Below, one piece after another: positions 44,515 through 52,135 of a stretch of DNA of 64,000 bases. The position numbers and the translations under genes are program-made. Source of the stretch: Streptomyces sp. NBC_01429 (GTDB lineage: Bacteria > Actinomycetota > Actinomycetes > Streptomycetales > Streptomycetaceae); assembly GCF_036231945.1 (NCBI RefSeq), contig NZ_CP109599.1:5545501-5609500 (forward strand), read 5' to 3'. Positions within the stretch are counted from its first letter, which is position 1. Each line of letters begins with the position of its first letter. Under the pieces are notes generated by a model that was given only the letters and a program-made list of their open reading frames with translations, made no database searches and was not told the origin of the DNA.

Positions 44515-44562
44515 CCCGGTTCCGTTCCCTGCGGAACGCCCGGTTCCGTTCCCTGCGGAACC
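44515..44562. repeat. 24-bp tandem duplication with GTTCC-n4-GGAAC hairpins
   Basis: Units 44515-44538 and 44539-44562 differ at one base. Each contains GTTCCCTGCGGAAC, a small hairpin, so two stem-loops lie directly after the stop of the minus-strand gene at 44562. It may act as terminator or RNA-stability element. Confidence 0.7.
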
Positions 44563-45122
44563 TACCGCGACCAGTGCTGCAACAGGCCCCAGGTGAACTC
44601 CGCGATCCGCTCCCCGCCGCCCGGCGCCGTACAGGCCAGCCGCAGCCGGGTCGGGGCGCTGCCCTCCATCGGCCGGGCCGGCGGGAACGCCCGTGCCACC
44701 TCGTCCACCGTGCAGGACCAGGGGCGCAGCTCCTCGGGCGTACGCGGCTCGGGGCCCGCCGCCCCCGGCGCGCGGACCAGCCACTCGTTCCATACGGCCC
44801 CGCCGGGACCGGTCATCACCTCGAAGCGCAGCGTGGGCCAGAGCGGTACGGGCCACAGCAGCGCCTCGCACTCCAGATCGCCGACCCGCCGCCGGAAGGT
44901 GTGCTCGGGCGCGCCGAGCACGGAGCGGTAGCGGGACAGCGCGCCACGGCCGCGCGGTGAGCGCGTCATGGCCTGCCAGCGGCGGTTGGCCTCGCGCATG
45001 TCGGCGGGGGAGACGCCCAGTTCGCGGCGCGCGTCGTCGACCAGCTCCGGCTGGTGGTCGGCCATTCTGCGCAACAGCACGAGCTGGAAGTCGAGCGGCC
45101 CGAACGGCCCGGGGGACGTCAT
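44562..45122 (-). CDS. hypothetical cytosolic protein
   Basis: A 186-residue protein without membrane segments or signal. Recognisable composition: a helical N-terminus (LDFQLVLLRRMADHQPELVDDARRELGVSPADMREANRRWQAM) and a beta-rich remainder (LECEALLWPVPLWPTLRFEVMTGPGGAVWNEWLVR; ERIAEFTWGLLQHWSR). I do not recognise the family. It is divergent from the SCO2400-like gene and has no close partner downstream. Confidence 0.7.
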   Translation of the reverse strand: MTSPGPFGPLDFQLVLLRRMADHQPELVDDARRELGVSPADMREANRRWQAMTRSPRGRGALSRYRSVLGAPEHTFRRRVGDLECEALLWPVPLWPTLRFEVMTGPGGAVWNEWLVRAPGAAGPEPRTPEELRPWSCTVDEVARAFPPARPMEGSAPTRLRLACTAPGGGERIAEFTWGLLQHWSR

Positions 45123-45323
45123 GCCGCCATCCTGCCCCGTTCGGGAGCATCCCCGCGCGGAGGGTGCGCAGAGGTCCGGAATGCGGCGTGACACTACGGA
45201 ATATCGGAATATCGTCGATCGCCGCCGCGCTCCGCGAGCCGCCGCGGAGTCCCGCATTCCACACAGGATCCTCACCGCCTCGGCTACCGGCGTGATGCCG
45301 CCGCCGCATAATCTGCGGTCGCC

Positions 45324-46136
45324 ATGGACTACTGCCAGCCGTGCCGACGGCACCTCAACGGCGCGCTGACCTGCGCGGGATGCGGCGCCCCCGCCGAAGT
45401 TCCGCCACCGGGCCCCGGCCCGGAGCCGGCCGTCGCGTACGAGCTGACGCCTCCCGCCCGCGAGCCCGAGCCCGGCCCCGAGCCCGGCCCCCGGCGCGGC
45501 CGGGGCGCCTCGCGCCGTAGGGCCGCACGCAGCGACACGCCCCCACGTACCGGACCGAGGCGGGCGCGCGGCAAGCGCAAGCGCAGGATCGTGATCGGCG
45601 CGCTCGGTGTGGTGCTGGCTGCGGGCGCGCTGAGCCTGGCCGAGCTGGCCATCGAGTCACCGGGCAGGGACGGCGCCACCTCCGTGAAGGAGGACAGCGT
45701 CGTCGATCTCGACGGCGGACCCGGCCGTACGGACGCCCCCGTCACCCCCGACGACCCCGGCCCGGCCCCCGCCCCCGGGTCCGGATCGCCGTCCGGCGCG
45801 GGCCCCGGGGCGAGCGGCGGTACGGCCGCCCCGGGCGCCGGTGACACGCGTACCCCCGCGACCCCGGGCGCGTCCGGCGCGGCCGCCGGCGACCCGGGGA
45901 CGGGCGCCGACCCCGACGAGGACGCCGGGGACACGGACACGGCACCCGCCGCACCCCACTCACCGGATCCCGGGGACGGTACGGATCCCGGGGACGGTAC
46001 GGAGCCCGGCGCCACCGCGGAACCGGGGGAGAGCGACGCCCCCACCACGAGCCCCACCCCCACGCCCGCCCCCGACCCCGCCCCGTCCCCCGCCCCGTCC
46101 GCGACCTGCACCCGGTTCCTGTGGTGGTGCGCCTGA
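45324..46136 (+). CDS. SCO2400-like zinc-ribbon membrane protein
   Basis: A 270-residue protein with a CxxC-CxxC zinc ribbon at the very N-terminus (MDYCQPCRRHLNGALTCAGCG), a basic Pro-rich cytoplasmic linker, one membrane helix at about 86-108 (RIVIGALGVVLAAGALSLAELAI), a long Pro/Gly/Asp-rich outer part and a fixed C-terminal motif CTRFLWWCA. This architecture fits the Streptomyces SCO2400 family. Both ends are conserved while the middle is low-complexity. The function is unknown. Confidence 0.78.
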   Translation: MDYCQPCRRHLNGALTCAGCGAPAEVPPPGPGPEPAVAYELTPPAREPEPGPEPGPRRGRGASRRRAARSDTPPRTGPRRARGKRKRRIVIGALGVVLAAGALSLAELAIESPGRDGATSVKEDSVVDLDGGPGRTDAPVTPDDPGPAPAPGSGSPSGAGPGASGGTAAPGAGDTRTPATPGASGAAAGDPGTGADPDEDAGDTDTAPAAPHSPDPGDGTDPGDGTEPGATAEPGESDAPTTSPTPTPAPDPAPSPAPSATCTRFLWWCA

Positions 46137-46153
46137 CGGCGGCCGCGGGCGTT

Positions 46154-46334
46154 CCAGGGCGTGTTGCGAAAGTCCCGCCTGGCCCACGACGCCTGGCACG
46201 CACGCTCGCCGCGTTGTCGGGATCACCCCAGTACGTCCAGTACGGGGGCGACCCTCCGCCTTGCGATCGCGCGCACCAGACGCCGTGGGCCCCGCCCTCC
46301 GGGCGGACGGCGCTACTTTCGCAACACGCCCTGG
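46154..46334. mobile_element. 181-bp MITE-like element with 20-bp perfect terminal inverted repeats
   Basis: CCAGGGCGTGTTGCGAAAGT at 46154-46173 is repeated exactly, inverted, at 46315-46334. The interior is itself imperfectly palindromic (CCTGGC...CACC and GGCCCACG...CGTGGGCC arms), so the whole can fold back on itself. It has no coding capacity. It lies in the gap between the SCO2400-like gene and the lectin-like gene and may provide transcription termination for both. Confidence 0.8.
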
Positions 46335-46350
46335 GCCCGGTGGGAGCCGG

Positions 46351-46809
46351 TCAGCACCAGCCGACCTTCTTGTAGCCCACCCAGAACTCGCCCTTGTTGT
46401 TCACGCTCGCGTTCGTGCCGAAGGTCGTGGCGGTGTGGGCGCCCAGCACCCTGCCGACCCGCCCCTGCGAGGTGCTGTTGATGTCGATGTACGGCGCGCC
46501 GAAGACGGTCCCCACAAAGGTCGCCGAGGCGTCGCCCGGGGCGCGGGAGCCGCTGGCCCAACAGGGCGAACCACTGTGGGTGCGCAGTACGAGATCGCCG
46601 TTGTCCTGCATCATCACCTGGTAGCCGCTGTTGCAGATCGCCTGGTTGACGCCCAGGGTTCCGGAGAACGAGGAGCCGACACAGGTGATGGCGGCCGCCG
46701 CGCTCCGCCCGGCGGACGGTGTCTGGGCGGTCGCGGTCGCTCCCAGCCCGCTCACCGTCATCGCTCCGGCGGTCAGTGCGACGGCGAGCGCTCGCTTCAT
46801 GTGGACCAT
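46351..46809 (-). CDS. secreted bulb-type-lectin-like protein
   Basis: A 152-residue secreted protein. Signal peptide at about 1-28 (MKRALAVALTAGAMTVSGLGATATAQ). The mature part has Cys pairs and a QDNGDLVLRTHSGSPCWAS segment resembling the bulb-type mannose-binding lectin repeat (QxDxNxVxY type). The C-terminus ends GEFWVGYKKVGWC. ATG 46809 follows AGGAGG with 7-base spacing. Role is probably extracellular carbohydrate binding; this is inferred from one repeat-like motif. Confidence 0.7.
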   Translation of the reverse strand: MVHMKRALAVALTAGAMTVSGLGATATAQTPSAGRSAAAAITCVGSSFSGTLGVNQAICNSGYQVMMQDNGDLVLRTHSGSPCWASGSRAPGDASATFVGTVFGAPYIDINSTSQGRVGRVLGAHTATTFGTNASVNNKGEFWVGYKKVGWC

Positions 46810-47097
46810 TTCGCTGCCTCCTTGGTGCGGGGGACACCGGCGTCCGGCGCCGACGGAGACCTGCCTCGGCACGCCCCGTCCGTACCTTCTGCCAGCCGGT
46901 GTCCGGCTTGTCGAGACGTCACTGTGGCAGCGAAGGGCGGGCTTCCGCGCGTCTTTCAGATCCGGCTGAAACTCGCCGCGCGACGGGCGGAGTGTCCCGG
47001 GGAGCCCCGGTCGCCGGTGCAGAAGAATGAGGAGGGACCAGCCCGGTCGCAGCCGGCGACCGGGTCGTGAACGGAGCGGACAGCCTCGGGGGAGAGC

Positions 47098-48075
47098 ATG
47101 CTGCGTATCCATCTGACCGGTGACGATCTCGGCAGGATCCGGGTGGCCGCCGGGCCCGCGCTGATGTGGGAGACCGTGCTCAGCCTGCACTGGGCCAGGC
47201 GGCGCCCGGCGGGACCGGCGGGCGAGCACTGGCGCGGTGCCGTGGCCGGCGAACTGGCTCCCGCGACGGGACTGCTCCGCGAACTGGCGCCGCCGCGCGG
47301 GTACTTCCCCGACTTCCTCACCCCCTACGGCTCCTCGCCCCAGCTCGCGGAGGCGCTGGACCCGGTCCTGCGCACCCCGGCGGCACGGCTGCGCGAGGAA
47401 CTGGCGCTCCTGTCGGCGCGCCGGGTACCCACGCCGTGGCTGCGGGAGCTGGCGGACGGCGGTCTGCCGGCGGTGCGGCGTCTGGAGCGCGCCTTCCACC
47501 GCTACCACAGCGTGGCCGTCGCGCCGTTCTGGCCGACCGTGCGGGCCGAGGTCGCCCGCGAGCGCGTCCGCGTGAGCCGGCTGCTGGCGGACGGCGGTAC
47601 GGAGGAACTGCTCGCCGGTCTCTCGCCCCGCGTGCGGTGGCGCAGCCCCGCGCTGGAGGTCGACTACCCCGTGCGGCGCGAGCTGTGGCCGGCCGGGCGC
47701 GGGCTGCTGCTGGTGCCCTCGTACTTCTGCCACGGGCTGCCGATCACGCTCGTACGGCAGGAGGAGACGCCGGTACTGGTGTACCCGGTCGGCCGCCGCC
47801 CGCAGGCCGCCGGGCAGCCGCCGGAGAACGGGGAGGCGCTGACCGCCCTGCTCGGGCGCAGCCGCGCCGCCGTCCTGGAGGCCGCGGCCGACGGCGGCAA
47901 CACCAGCGAACTCGCCCGCCGCGCCGGCATGCTCATCTCCTCGGCCAGCCAGCATCTCGCCGTACTGCGGCGGGCGGGGCTGGTGGGGAGCCGCCGTCAG
48001 GCGAACGCGGTGGTCCACCAGGTGACGTCCCTGGGGGCGAACCTGCTGGCGCACGCGGAGCCACCGCCTTGGTGA
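47098..48075 (+). CDS. ArsR-type winged-helix regulator with large N-terminal domain
   Basis: A 325-residue protein. The C-terminal 75 residues carry a winged helix of ArsR type (LLGRSRAAVLEAAADGGNTSELARRAGMLISSASQHLAVLRRAGLVGSRRQANAVVHQVTSLG). The N-terminal 250 residues are a conserved actinobacterial domain of unknown function (MLRIHLTGDDLGRIRVAAGPALMWETVLSLHW). The GGGGGA upstream supports ATG 47098. No target gene is adjacent on the same strand. Confidence 0.8.
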   Translation: MLRIHLTGDDLGRIRVAAGPALMWETVLSLHWARRRPAGPAGEHWRGAVAGELAPATGLLRELAPPRGYFPDFLTPYGSSPQLAEALDPVLRTPAARLREELALLSARRVPTPWLRELADGGLPAVRRLERAFHRYHSVAVAPFWPTVRAEVARERVRVSRLLADGGTEELLAGLSPRVRWRSPALEVDYPVRRELWPAGRGLLLVPSYFCHGLPITLVRQEETPVLVYPVGRRPQAAGQPPENGEALTALLGRSRAAVLEAAADGGNTSELARRAGMLISSASQHLAVLRRAGLVGSRRQANAVVHQVTSLGANLLAHAEPPPW

Positions 48076-48108
48076 CCCGGGCCGGGCCGGGTCGGACGGA
48101 CCACCGGC

Positions 48109-48210
48109 GGTCAGGCCACCGGCGACGGTCGGACCACTGGCGACACCCAGACCACCGGTGCTCAGACCAGTGGCGACGGTCAGACCACCGACGCTCAGGC
48201 CACGGGCTCG
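48109..48210. repeat. 18-bp tandem repeat extending from the MarR gene end
   Basis: Units of 15-18 bases run from 48109 to 48210 (for example GGTCAGACCACCGACGCT at 48178-48195). On the minus strand each contains GTGGYCTGA, the last codons and stop of the MarR gene (GTG GCC TGA). Two units are shortened or mutated (TGG, CGA instead of TGA). Confidence 0.75.
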
Positions 48211-48629
48211 CCCACCATGCGCTTGAGCAGATCCCGCAGCACCTCGCGCTCCGCCGCCGTCAGCCCGGCGAGCGGCTCGCGGGCGAAGTCCAGGGAGTCC
48301 CGCAGCAGCTCCGCCGTCGCGAGGCCCTTCTCGGTGGCGGCGGCGAGCTTCACCCGGCGGTCGGCCGGGTCCGGGCGGCGCTCGACCAGGCCGCGCGCTT
48401 CGAGCCGGTCCACGATGCCGGTGATGTTGGACGGCTCGCACTTCAGTTTCCGCGCGATCCGGCGCATGGGCATGGGGTCCAGGGACAGCAGCCGCAGCAC
48501 GCGCGCCTGCGCGCCGGTCAGGGCGTGCTCGGCCGCCGCCTGCTCGTACTCCTCGTAGTAGCGGGCCACGACGGTGCCGATCAGCTCGACGACTTCGAGG
48601 GTCAGGGGGTCTCTGCGCTCAGTGGCCAT
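48195..48629 (-). CDS. MarR-family regulator of the divergent oxidoreductase
   Basis: A 144-residue MarR protein from ATG 48629 (an ATG at 48647 in frame gives a six-residue extension). HTH and wing: ALTGAQARVLRLLSLDPMPMRRIARKLKCEPSNITGIVDRLEARGLVERRPDPADRRVKLAAATEKG. The gap to the divergent oxidoreductase gene holds a 15-bp palindrome at 48659. It is the likely repressor of that enzyme. Confidence 0.87.
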   Translation of the reverse strand: MATERRDPLTLEVVELIGTVVARYYEEYEQAAAEHALTGAQARVLRLLSLDPMPMRRIARKLKCEPSNITGIVDRLEARGLVERRPDPADRRVKLAAATEKGLATAELLRDSLDFAREPLAGLTAAEREVLRDLLKRMVGEPVA

Positions 48630-48651
48630 GGACACCAGGGTACCCATTTAT

Positions 48652-48684
48652 TTGACAACCTGAAATATTCAGGCGCATGGTTGT
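48652..48684. promoter_or_regulatory. CCTGAA-ATA-TTCAGG operator between MarR and oxidoreductase
   Basis: CCTGAAATATTCAGG at 48659-48673 is an inverted repeat with 6-bp arms; outside it, ACAACC (48655) and GGTTGT (48679) form a second pair. A TTGACA box at 48652 may serve the rightward promoter. Confidence 0.58.
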
Positions 48685-48744
48685 TTTAGGTAGTGAAGCT
48701 TTTGTCGGCTCATCGTCGAAGACCGTCCGAGGAGGACCCGTACC

Positions 48745-49764
48745 ATGACCGCACTCCCCACCTCCGGCCGCGCCTGGCATCTCGTCGCCCGCCCCCACGG
48801 CTGGCCCAAGCCGTCCGACGTCGCCCTGCGCGAGGTCCCGGTGGCCGCGCCGGGTGAGGGCCGGATCCTGGTCCGGAACCTGTATTTCTCGGTCGATCCG
48901 TACATGCGGGGCCGGATGAACGACGTGAAGTCGTACGTCCCTCCCTTCGAGCTGGACCAGCCGATGATCGGCGGCGCGATCGGTGAGGTCATCGCCTCCC
49001 GCGCCGAGGGGTTCGCGGTCGGCGACCACGTCCTGCACGGTCTCGGCTGGCGCGAGTACGCCGAGTTCCCGGCCGAGCACGGGACCAAGGTCGACGCCTC
49101 GCTCGCCCCGCTCTCCGCGTACCTCAGCGTCCTCGGCATGACCGGCCTCACCGCCTACGCCGGTCTCTTCGAGACCGCGTCCTTCAAGGAGGGCGACGCG
49201 GTCTTCGTCTCCGGCGCGGCCGGTGCCGTCGGCAGCCAGGTCGGCCAGTTCGCCCGGCTGAAGGGCGCTTCCCGGGTGATCGGATCGGCGGGCTCGGACG
49301 AGAAGGTCAAGCTCCTCGTCGAGGAGTACGGCTTCGACGCGGCGTTCAACTACAAGAGCGGCCCGGTCAAGGACCAGCTCAAGGAGGCGGCTCCCGACGG
49401 GATCGACGTCTACTTCGACAACGTCGGCGGCGAGCACCTCGAAGCCGCGATCGCCACGCTGAACACGCACGGCCGGGTCACCATGTGCGGCGCGATCGCC
49501 CAGTACAACAACACCGGCCCGGCCGCCGGCCCGCGCAACCTCGCCCTCGCCATCGGCAAGCGGCTGCGCCTCCAGGGCATGCTCGTGGCCGACCACTACG
49601 GGCTGAAGCAGCAGTTCATCAAGGACGTGGGCGGCTGGCTGGTCTCGGGCGAGCTGAAGTACGACGAGACCATCGTCGAGGGCATCGAGAACGGCTTCGA
49701 CGCCTTCCTCGGTGTGCTGCGCGGCGAGAACACCGGAAAGATGGTCGTCTCCATCGGCGGCTGA
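48745..49764 (+). CDS. NADP-dependent medium-chain oxidoreductase (zinc-independent)
   Basis: A 339-residue MDR-superfamily enzyme of the CurA/leukotriene-dehydrogenase type: RNLYFSVDPYMRGRMND near residue 45, GEVIASRAEGFAVGDHVLHGLGWREYAEF, LGMTGLTAYAGLFETASFKEGDAVFVSGAAGAVGSQVGQFARLKG (AxxGxxG NADP site), FDNVGGEHLEAAIATLN and GMLVADH. No zinc ligands, so it should reduce carbon-carbon double bonds of enones or quinones. The divergent MarR gene is its probable control. Confidence 0.9.
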   Translation: MTALPTSGRAWHLVARPHGWPKPSDVALREVPVAAPGEGRILVRNLYFSVDPYMRGRMNDVKSYVPPFELDQPMIGGAIGEVIASRAEGFAVGDHVLHGLGWREYAEFPAEHGTKVDASLAPLSAYLSVLGMTGLTAYAGLFETASFKEGDAVFVSGAAGAVGSQVGQFARLKGASRVIGSAGSDEKVKLLVEEYGFDAAFNYKSGPVKDQLKEAAPDGIDVYFDNVGGEHLEAAIATLNTHGRVTMCGAIAQYNNTGPAAGPRNLALAIGKRLRLQGMLVADHYGLKQQFIKDVGGWLVSGELKYDETIVEGIENGFDAFLGVLRGENTGKMVVSIGG

Positions 49765-49962
49765 GGCGGCCACCCGGCCACCGCCGGACCCCGCGCGCTC
49801 ACGCGTCACGTCACTGAGGGCCGCATCCCGCTCACGCCGGGGTGCGGCCCTCGGCTTCTGCCGCCGCCCGTGCTGCCCCCGTGCCGGCCCTCCCGTGCTC
49901 GTCCCTCTGCCGGGCGCCCGTGTTCGACATGACGAACCTGATCCGGATTTTTGCGCGAAACA

Positions 49963-50029
49963 TTGACGCGCCTTTCTGATCGACTTACGTTCCGGTTCGA
50001 AGTTACGGTCATAGTTCGGTATTCCGAAC
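49963..50029 (+). promoter_or_regulatory. promoter with GTTCGG-n4-CCGAAC operator, copy 1 (GH51 unit)
   Basis: TTGACG (49963-49968), 17 bases, TACGTT (49986-49991), then the perfect inverted repeat GTTCGG-TATT-CCGAAC at 50014-50029. The interval from TTGACG to the end of the repeat is 67 bases. The same layout recurs at 51995-52061. Confidence 0.65.
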
Positions 50030-50047
50030 ATTGGGAGGCGAGCCGCC

Positions 50048-50308
50048 ATGTCACCACTCCTTCCGAGCCGTCGCGGGATGCTCGGCGGTCTCGGGGCGCT
50101 CGCCGTCGCCGGCGGCTTCGGGCGACGTATTCCTGTGGCCGTACATGGTGACGTCCGACCCCGACCTCTCCGGCGGGCCAGTGAGGCGCCGACGGGACCC
50201 GTCGGAACAATCGAACCCACCGGAACAATCGAAGCGCTTGCGCGCGACCGGACCGGCCTTGACGTATTTCTCCGTGAATATCACCATCCTTACCAGCCCA
50301 GCTTTTGA
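50048..50308 (+). CDS. truncated Tat-signal ORF before the arabinofuranosidase gene
   Basis: An 86-residue ORF from ATG 50048 with a GGGAGG ribosome site. It begins SPLLPSRRGMLGGLGALAVAGGFG, a Tat signal, but then becomes unstructured Arg/Pro/Thr-rich sequence and stops. A LacI-style AAGCGCTT palindrome lies inside it at 50233-50240. It looks like the surviving 5' end of a lost secreted protein or solute-binding lipoprotein. It stops 18 bases before the GH51 start, so translation may still feed into that gene. Confidence 0.5.
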   Translation: MSPLLPSRRGMLGGLGALAVAGGFGRRIPVAVHGDVRPRPLRRASEAPTGPVGTIEPTGTIEALARDRTGLDVFLREYHHPYQPSF

Positions 50309-50325
50309 TCACAGATGAGGGAGTC

Positions 50326-51831
50326 ATGAACCGACCCGCCCGTTTCACCCTGCACCCCGACTTCACCGTCGGTGAGGTGAACCCCCGTCTCTTCGGCTCC
50401 TTCGTCGAACACCTCGGCCGCTGCGTCTACACCGGCATCCACGAGCCCGGCCACCCCACCGCCGACGAGGCGGGTCTCCGTACGGACGTGCTCGAACTCG
50501 TCCGCGAACTCGGCCCCACCGCCCTGCGCTACCCCGGCGGCAACTTCGTCTCCGGCTACCGCTGGGAGGACAGCGTCGGCCCGGTCGACGAGCGGCCCCG
50601 CCGGCTCGACCTGGCCTGGAAGACCACGGAGTCCAACCGGTTCGGACTCGCCGAGTTCATCGACTTCGTGCGCAAGGCCGGCCCGGAGGCCGAGCCGATG
50701 ATGGCCGTCAACCTCGGCACGCGCGGAGTGGCCGAGGCGATCCAGCTCCAGGAGTACGCCAACCACCCCTCCGGCACGGAACTCTCCGACCGCCGCGCCG
50801 CGCACGGCGACAAGGACCCGTACGGCATCAGGCTGTGGTGCCTGGGCAACGAGGTGGACGGGCCCTGGCAGACCGGCCACAAGACGGCCGAGGAGTACGG
50901 GCGGATCGCCGCCGAGACCGCGCGGGCGATGCGGCAGATCGACCCGGACCTCGAACTGGTCGCCAGCGGCTCGTCCAACTCGAACATGGACACCTTCGCC
51001 GCGTGGGAGGCGACGGTCCTCACCGAGACGTACGACCTCGTCGACTACGTCTCCCTGCACAGCTACTACTGGGAGACCGACGGCGACCGCGACTCCTTCC
51101 TCGCCTCGGCGGTGGACATGGAGGCGTTCATCGAGAAGGTCGTCGCGACCTGTGACCATGTCGGGGCCAAGCTGAAGTCCGACAAGAAGATCAACCTCTC
51201 GTTCGACGAGTGGAACGTCTGGTACCTGGACAAGCCCAACCCGAACGAGGTCGAGGACTGGCAGGAGGCCCCCCGCCTGCTGGAGGACGTCTACTCGGTG
51301 ACCGACGCCGTCGTCTTCGGCTCGCTGCTGATCGCGCTGCTCCGGCACGCCGACCGGGTGACGGTGGCCTGTCTCGCCCAACTCGTCAACGTCATCGCGC
51401 CGATCATGACCGAGCCCGGCGGCCCCGCCTGGCGGCAGACCACCTTCTTCCCCTTCGCCCAGGCGTCGAAGTACGGGCGCGGGACGGTGCTGGACGTACG
51501 GGTCGACTCCCCGTCGCACACGACGAAGAAGTACGGCGAGGCCGACCTGCTGCACGCCACCGCCGTCCGGGCCGAGGACGGCACGGTCGCCGTCTTCGCG
51601 GTCAACCGCAGCCAGACGGAGCCGCTGCCGCTGGAGGCGGTGCTCTCCGGGCTCGGTCTGACGGAGCTGGTCGAGCACAGCGTCCTCGCCGACGCCGATC
51701 CCGAGGCCAGGAACACCCTGGCGGACCAGGAGCGGGTCGCCCCGCACGCGGGCGAGGGCGCGACGCTCGTCGACGGCACGCTCAAGGCGACGCTGGAGCC
51801 GCTCTCCTGGAACCTGATCCGACTGGCCTGA
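50326..51831 (+). CDS. GH51 alpha-L-arabinofuranosidase
   Basis: A 501-residue intracellular GH51 enzyme. GEVNPRLFGSFVEHLGRCVYTGIHEPGHPTADEAG near the N-terminus, the acid/base Glu in LWCLGNEVDGPWQTGHKT (about residue 174), LHSYYWE, and the nucleophile Glu in LSFDEWNVWYLDK (about residue 294). The C-terminal beta domain is complete. No signal peptide. ATG 50326 follows GAGGGAG. It would release arabinose from imported arabino-oligosaccharides, matching the secreted GH43 enzymes downstream. Confidence 0.93.
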   Translation: MNRPARFTLHPDFTVGEVNPRLFGSFVEHLGRCVYTGIHEPGHPTADEAGLRTDVLELVRELGPTALRYPGGNFVSGYRWEDSVGPVDERPRRLDLAWKTTESNRFGLAEFIDFVRKAGPEAEPMMAVNLGTRGVAEAIQLQEYANHPSGTELSDRRAAHGDKDPYGIRLWCLGNEVDGPWQTGHKTAEEYGRIAAETARAMRQIDPDLELVASGSSNSNMDTFAAWEATVLTETYDLVDYVSLHSYYWETDGDRDSFLASAVDMEAFIEKVVATCDHVGAKLKSDKKINLSFDEWNVWYLDKPNPNEVEDWQEAPRLLEDVYSVTDAVVFGSLLIALLRHADRVTVACLAQLVNVIAPIMTEPGGPAWRQTTFFPFAQASKYGRGTVLDVRVDSPSHTTKKYGEADLLHATAVRAEDGTVAVFAVNRSQTEPLPLEAVLSGLGLTELVEHSVLADADPEARNTLADQERVAPHAGEGATLVDGTLKATLEPLSWNLIRLA

Positions 51832-51890
51832 CCCGACCGGGCTTGATCCGATGGCCCGACTGGCCCGACCTGCCTGACCCGGCCGGCCCG
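51832..51890. repeat. degenerate repeat of the GH51 gene end
   Basis: The last codons (ATC CGA CTG GCC TGA) are echoed imperfectly in the next 55 bases: TGATCCGATGGC near 51844, CCGACTGGC near 51857 and CCGACCTGCCTGAC near 51866. The order and lengths vary; it is one of several such gene-end repeats here. Confidence 0.55.
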
Positions 51891-51904
51891 AGCAGCGGGT
51901 CTCC

Positions 51905-51952
51905 GAGCCGCCGATGCCCCGACGGAGCGATCCGTCGGGGCATCGGCGGCTC
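51905..51952 (+). terminator. 22-bp perfect hairpin after the GH51 gene
   Basis: Positions 51905-51926 pair without mismatch with 51931-51952 around a GCGA loop, the longest perfect hairpin I found in the window. It separates the GH51 unit from the GH43 promoter. Confidence 0.87.
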
Positions 51953-51994
51953 CGGGCACGTATCCGCGGGCGCGAAGTAAGTCTGTGTGAACCG

Positions 51995-52061
51995 TTGACG
52001 CGCAAGCGCTTCGACTCTAGTTTCCCGTTCGCGGTGACGAGCGTGGTTCGGAATGCCGAAC
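51995..52061 (+). promoter_or_regulatory. promoter with GTTCGG-n4-CCGAAC operator, copy 2 (GH43 unit)
   Basis: TTGACG (51995-52000), 17 bases, TAGTTT (52018-52023), then GTTCGG-AATG-CCGAAC at 52046-52061; again 67 bases from TTGACG to the end of the repeat. A LacI-style AAGCGCTT palindrome lies in the spacer at 52004-52011, in a 16-base block (51999-52014) that occurs inverted at 50229-50244. Confidence 0.7.
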
Positions 52062-52135
52062 AGGACGGTCAGGACCGGATTCCGCCCCACGCCTCCGCCC
52101 CCACCGTGTGCCCCCCACACCGCAAGGAGAACCGC

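Noticed and set aside
48109..48210. CRISPR array or regulator-binding array
   Set aside because: Units have no spacers and contain the neighbouring gene's stop codon; gene-end duplication explains them better.
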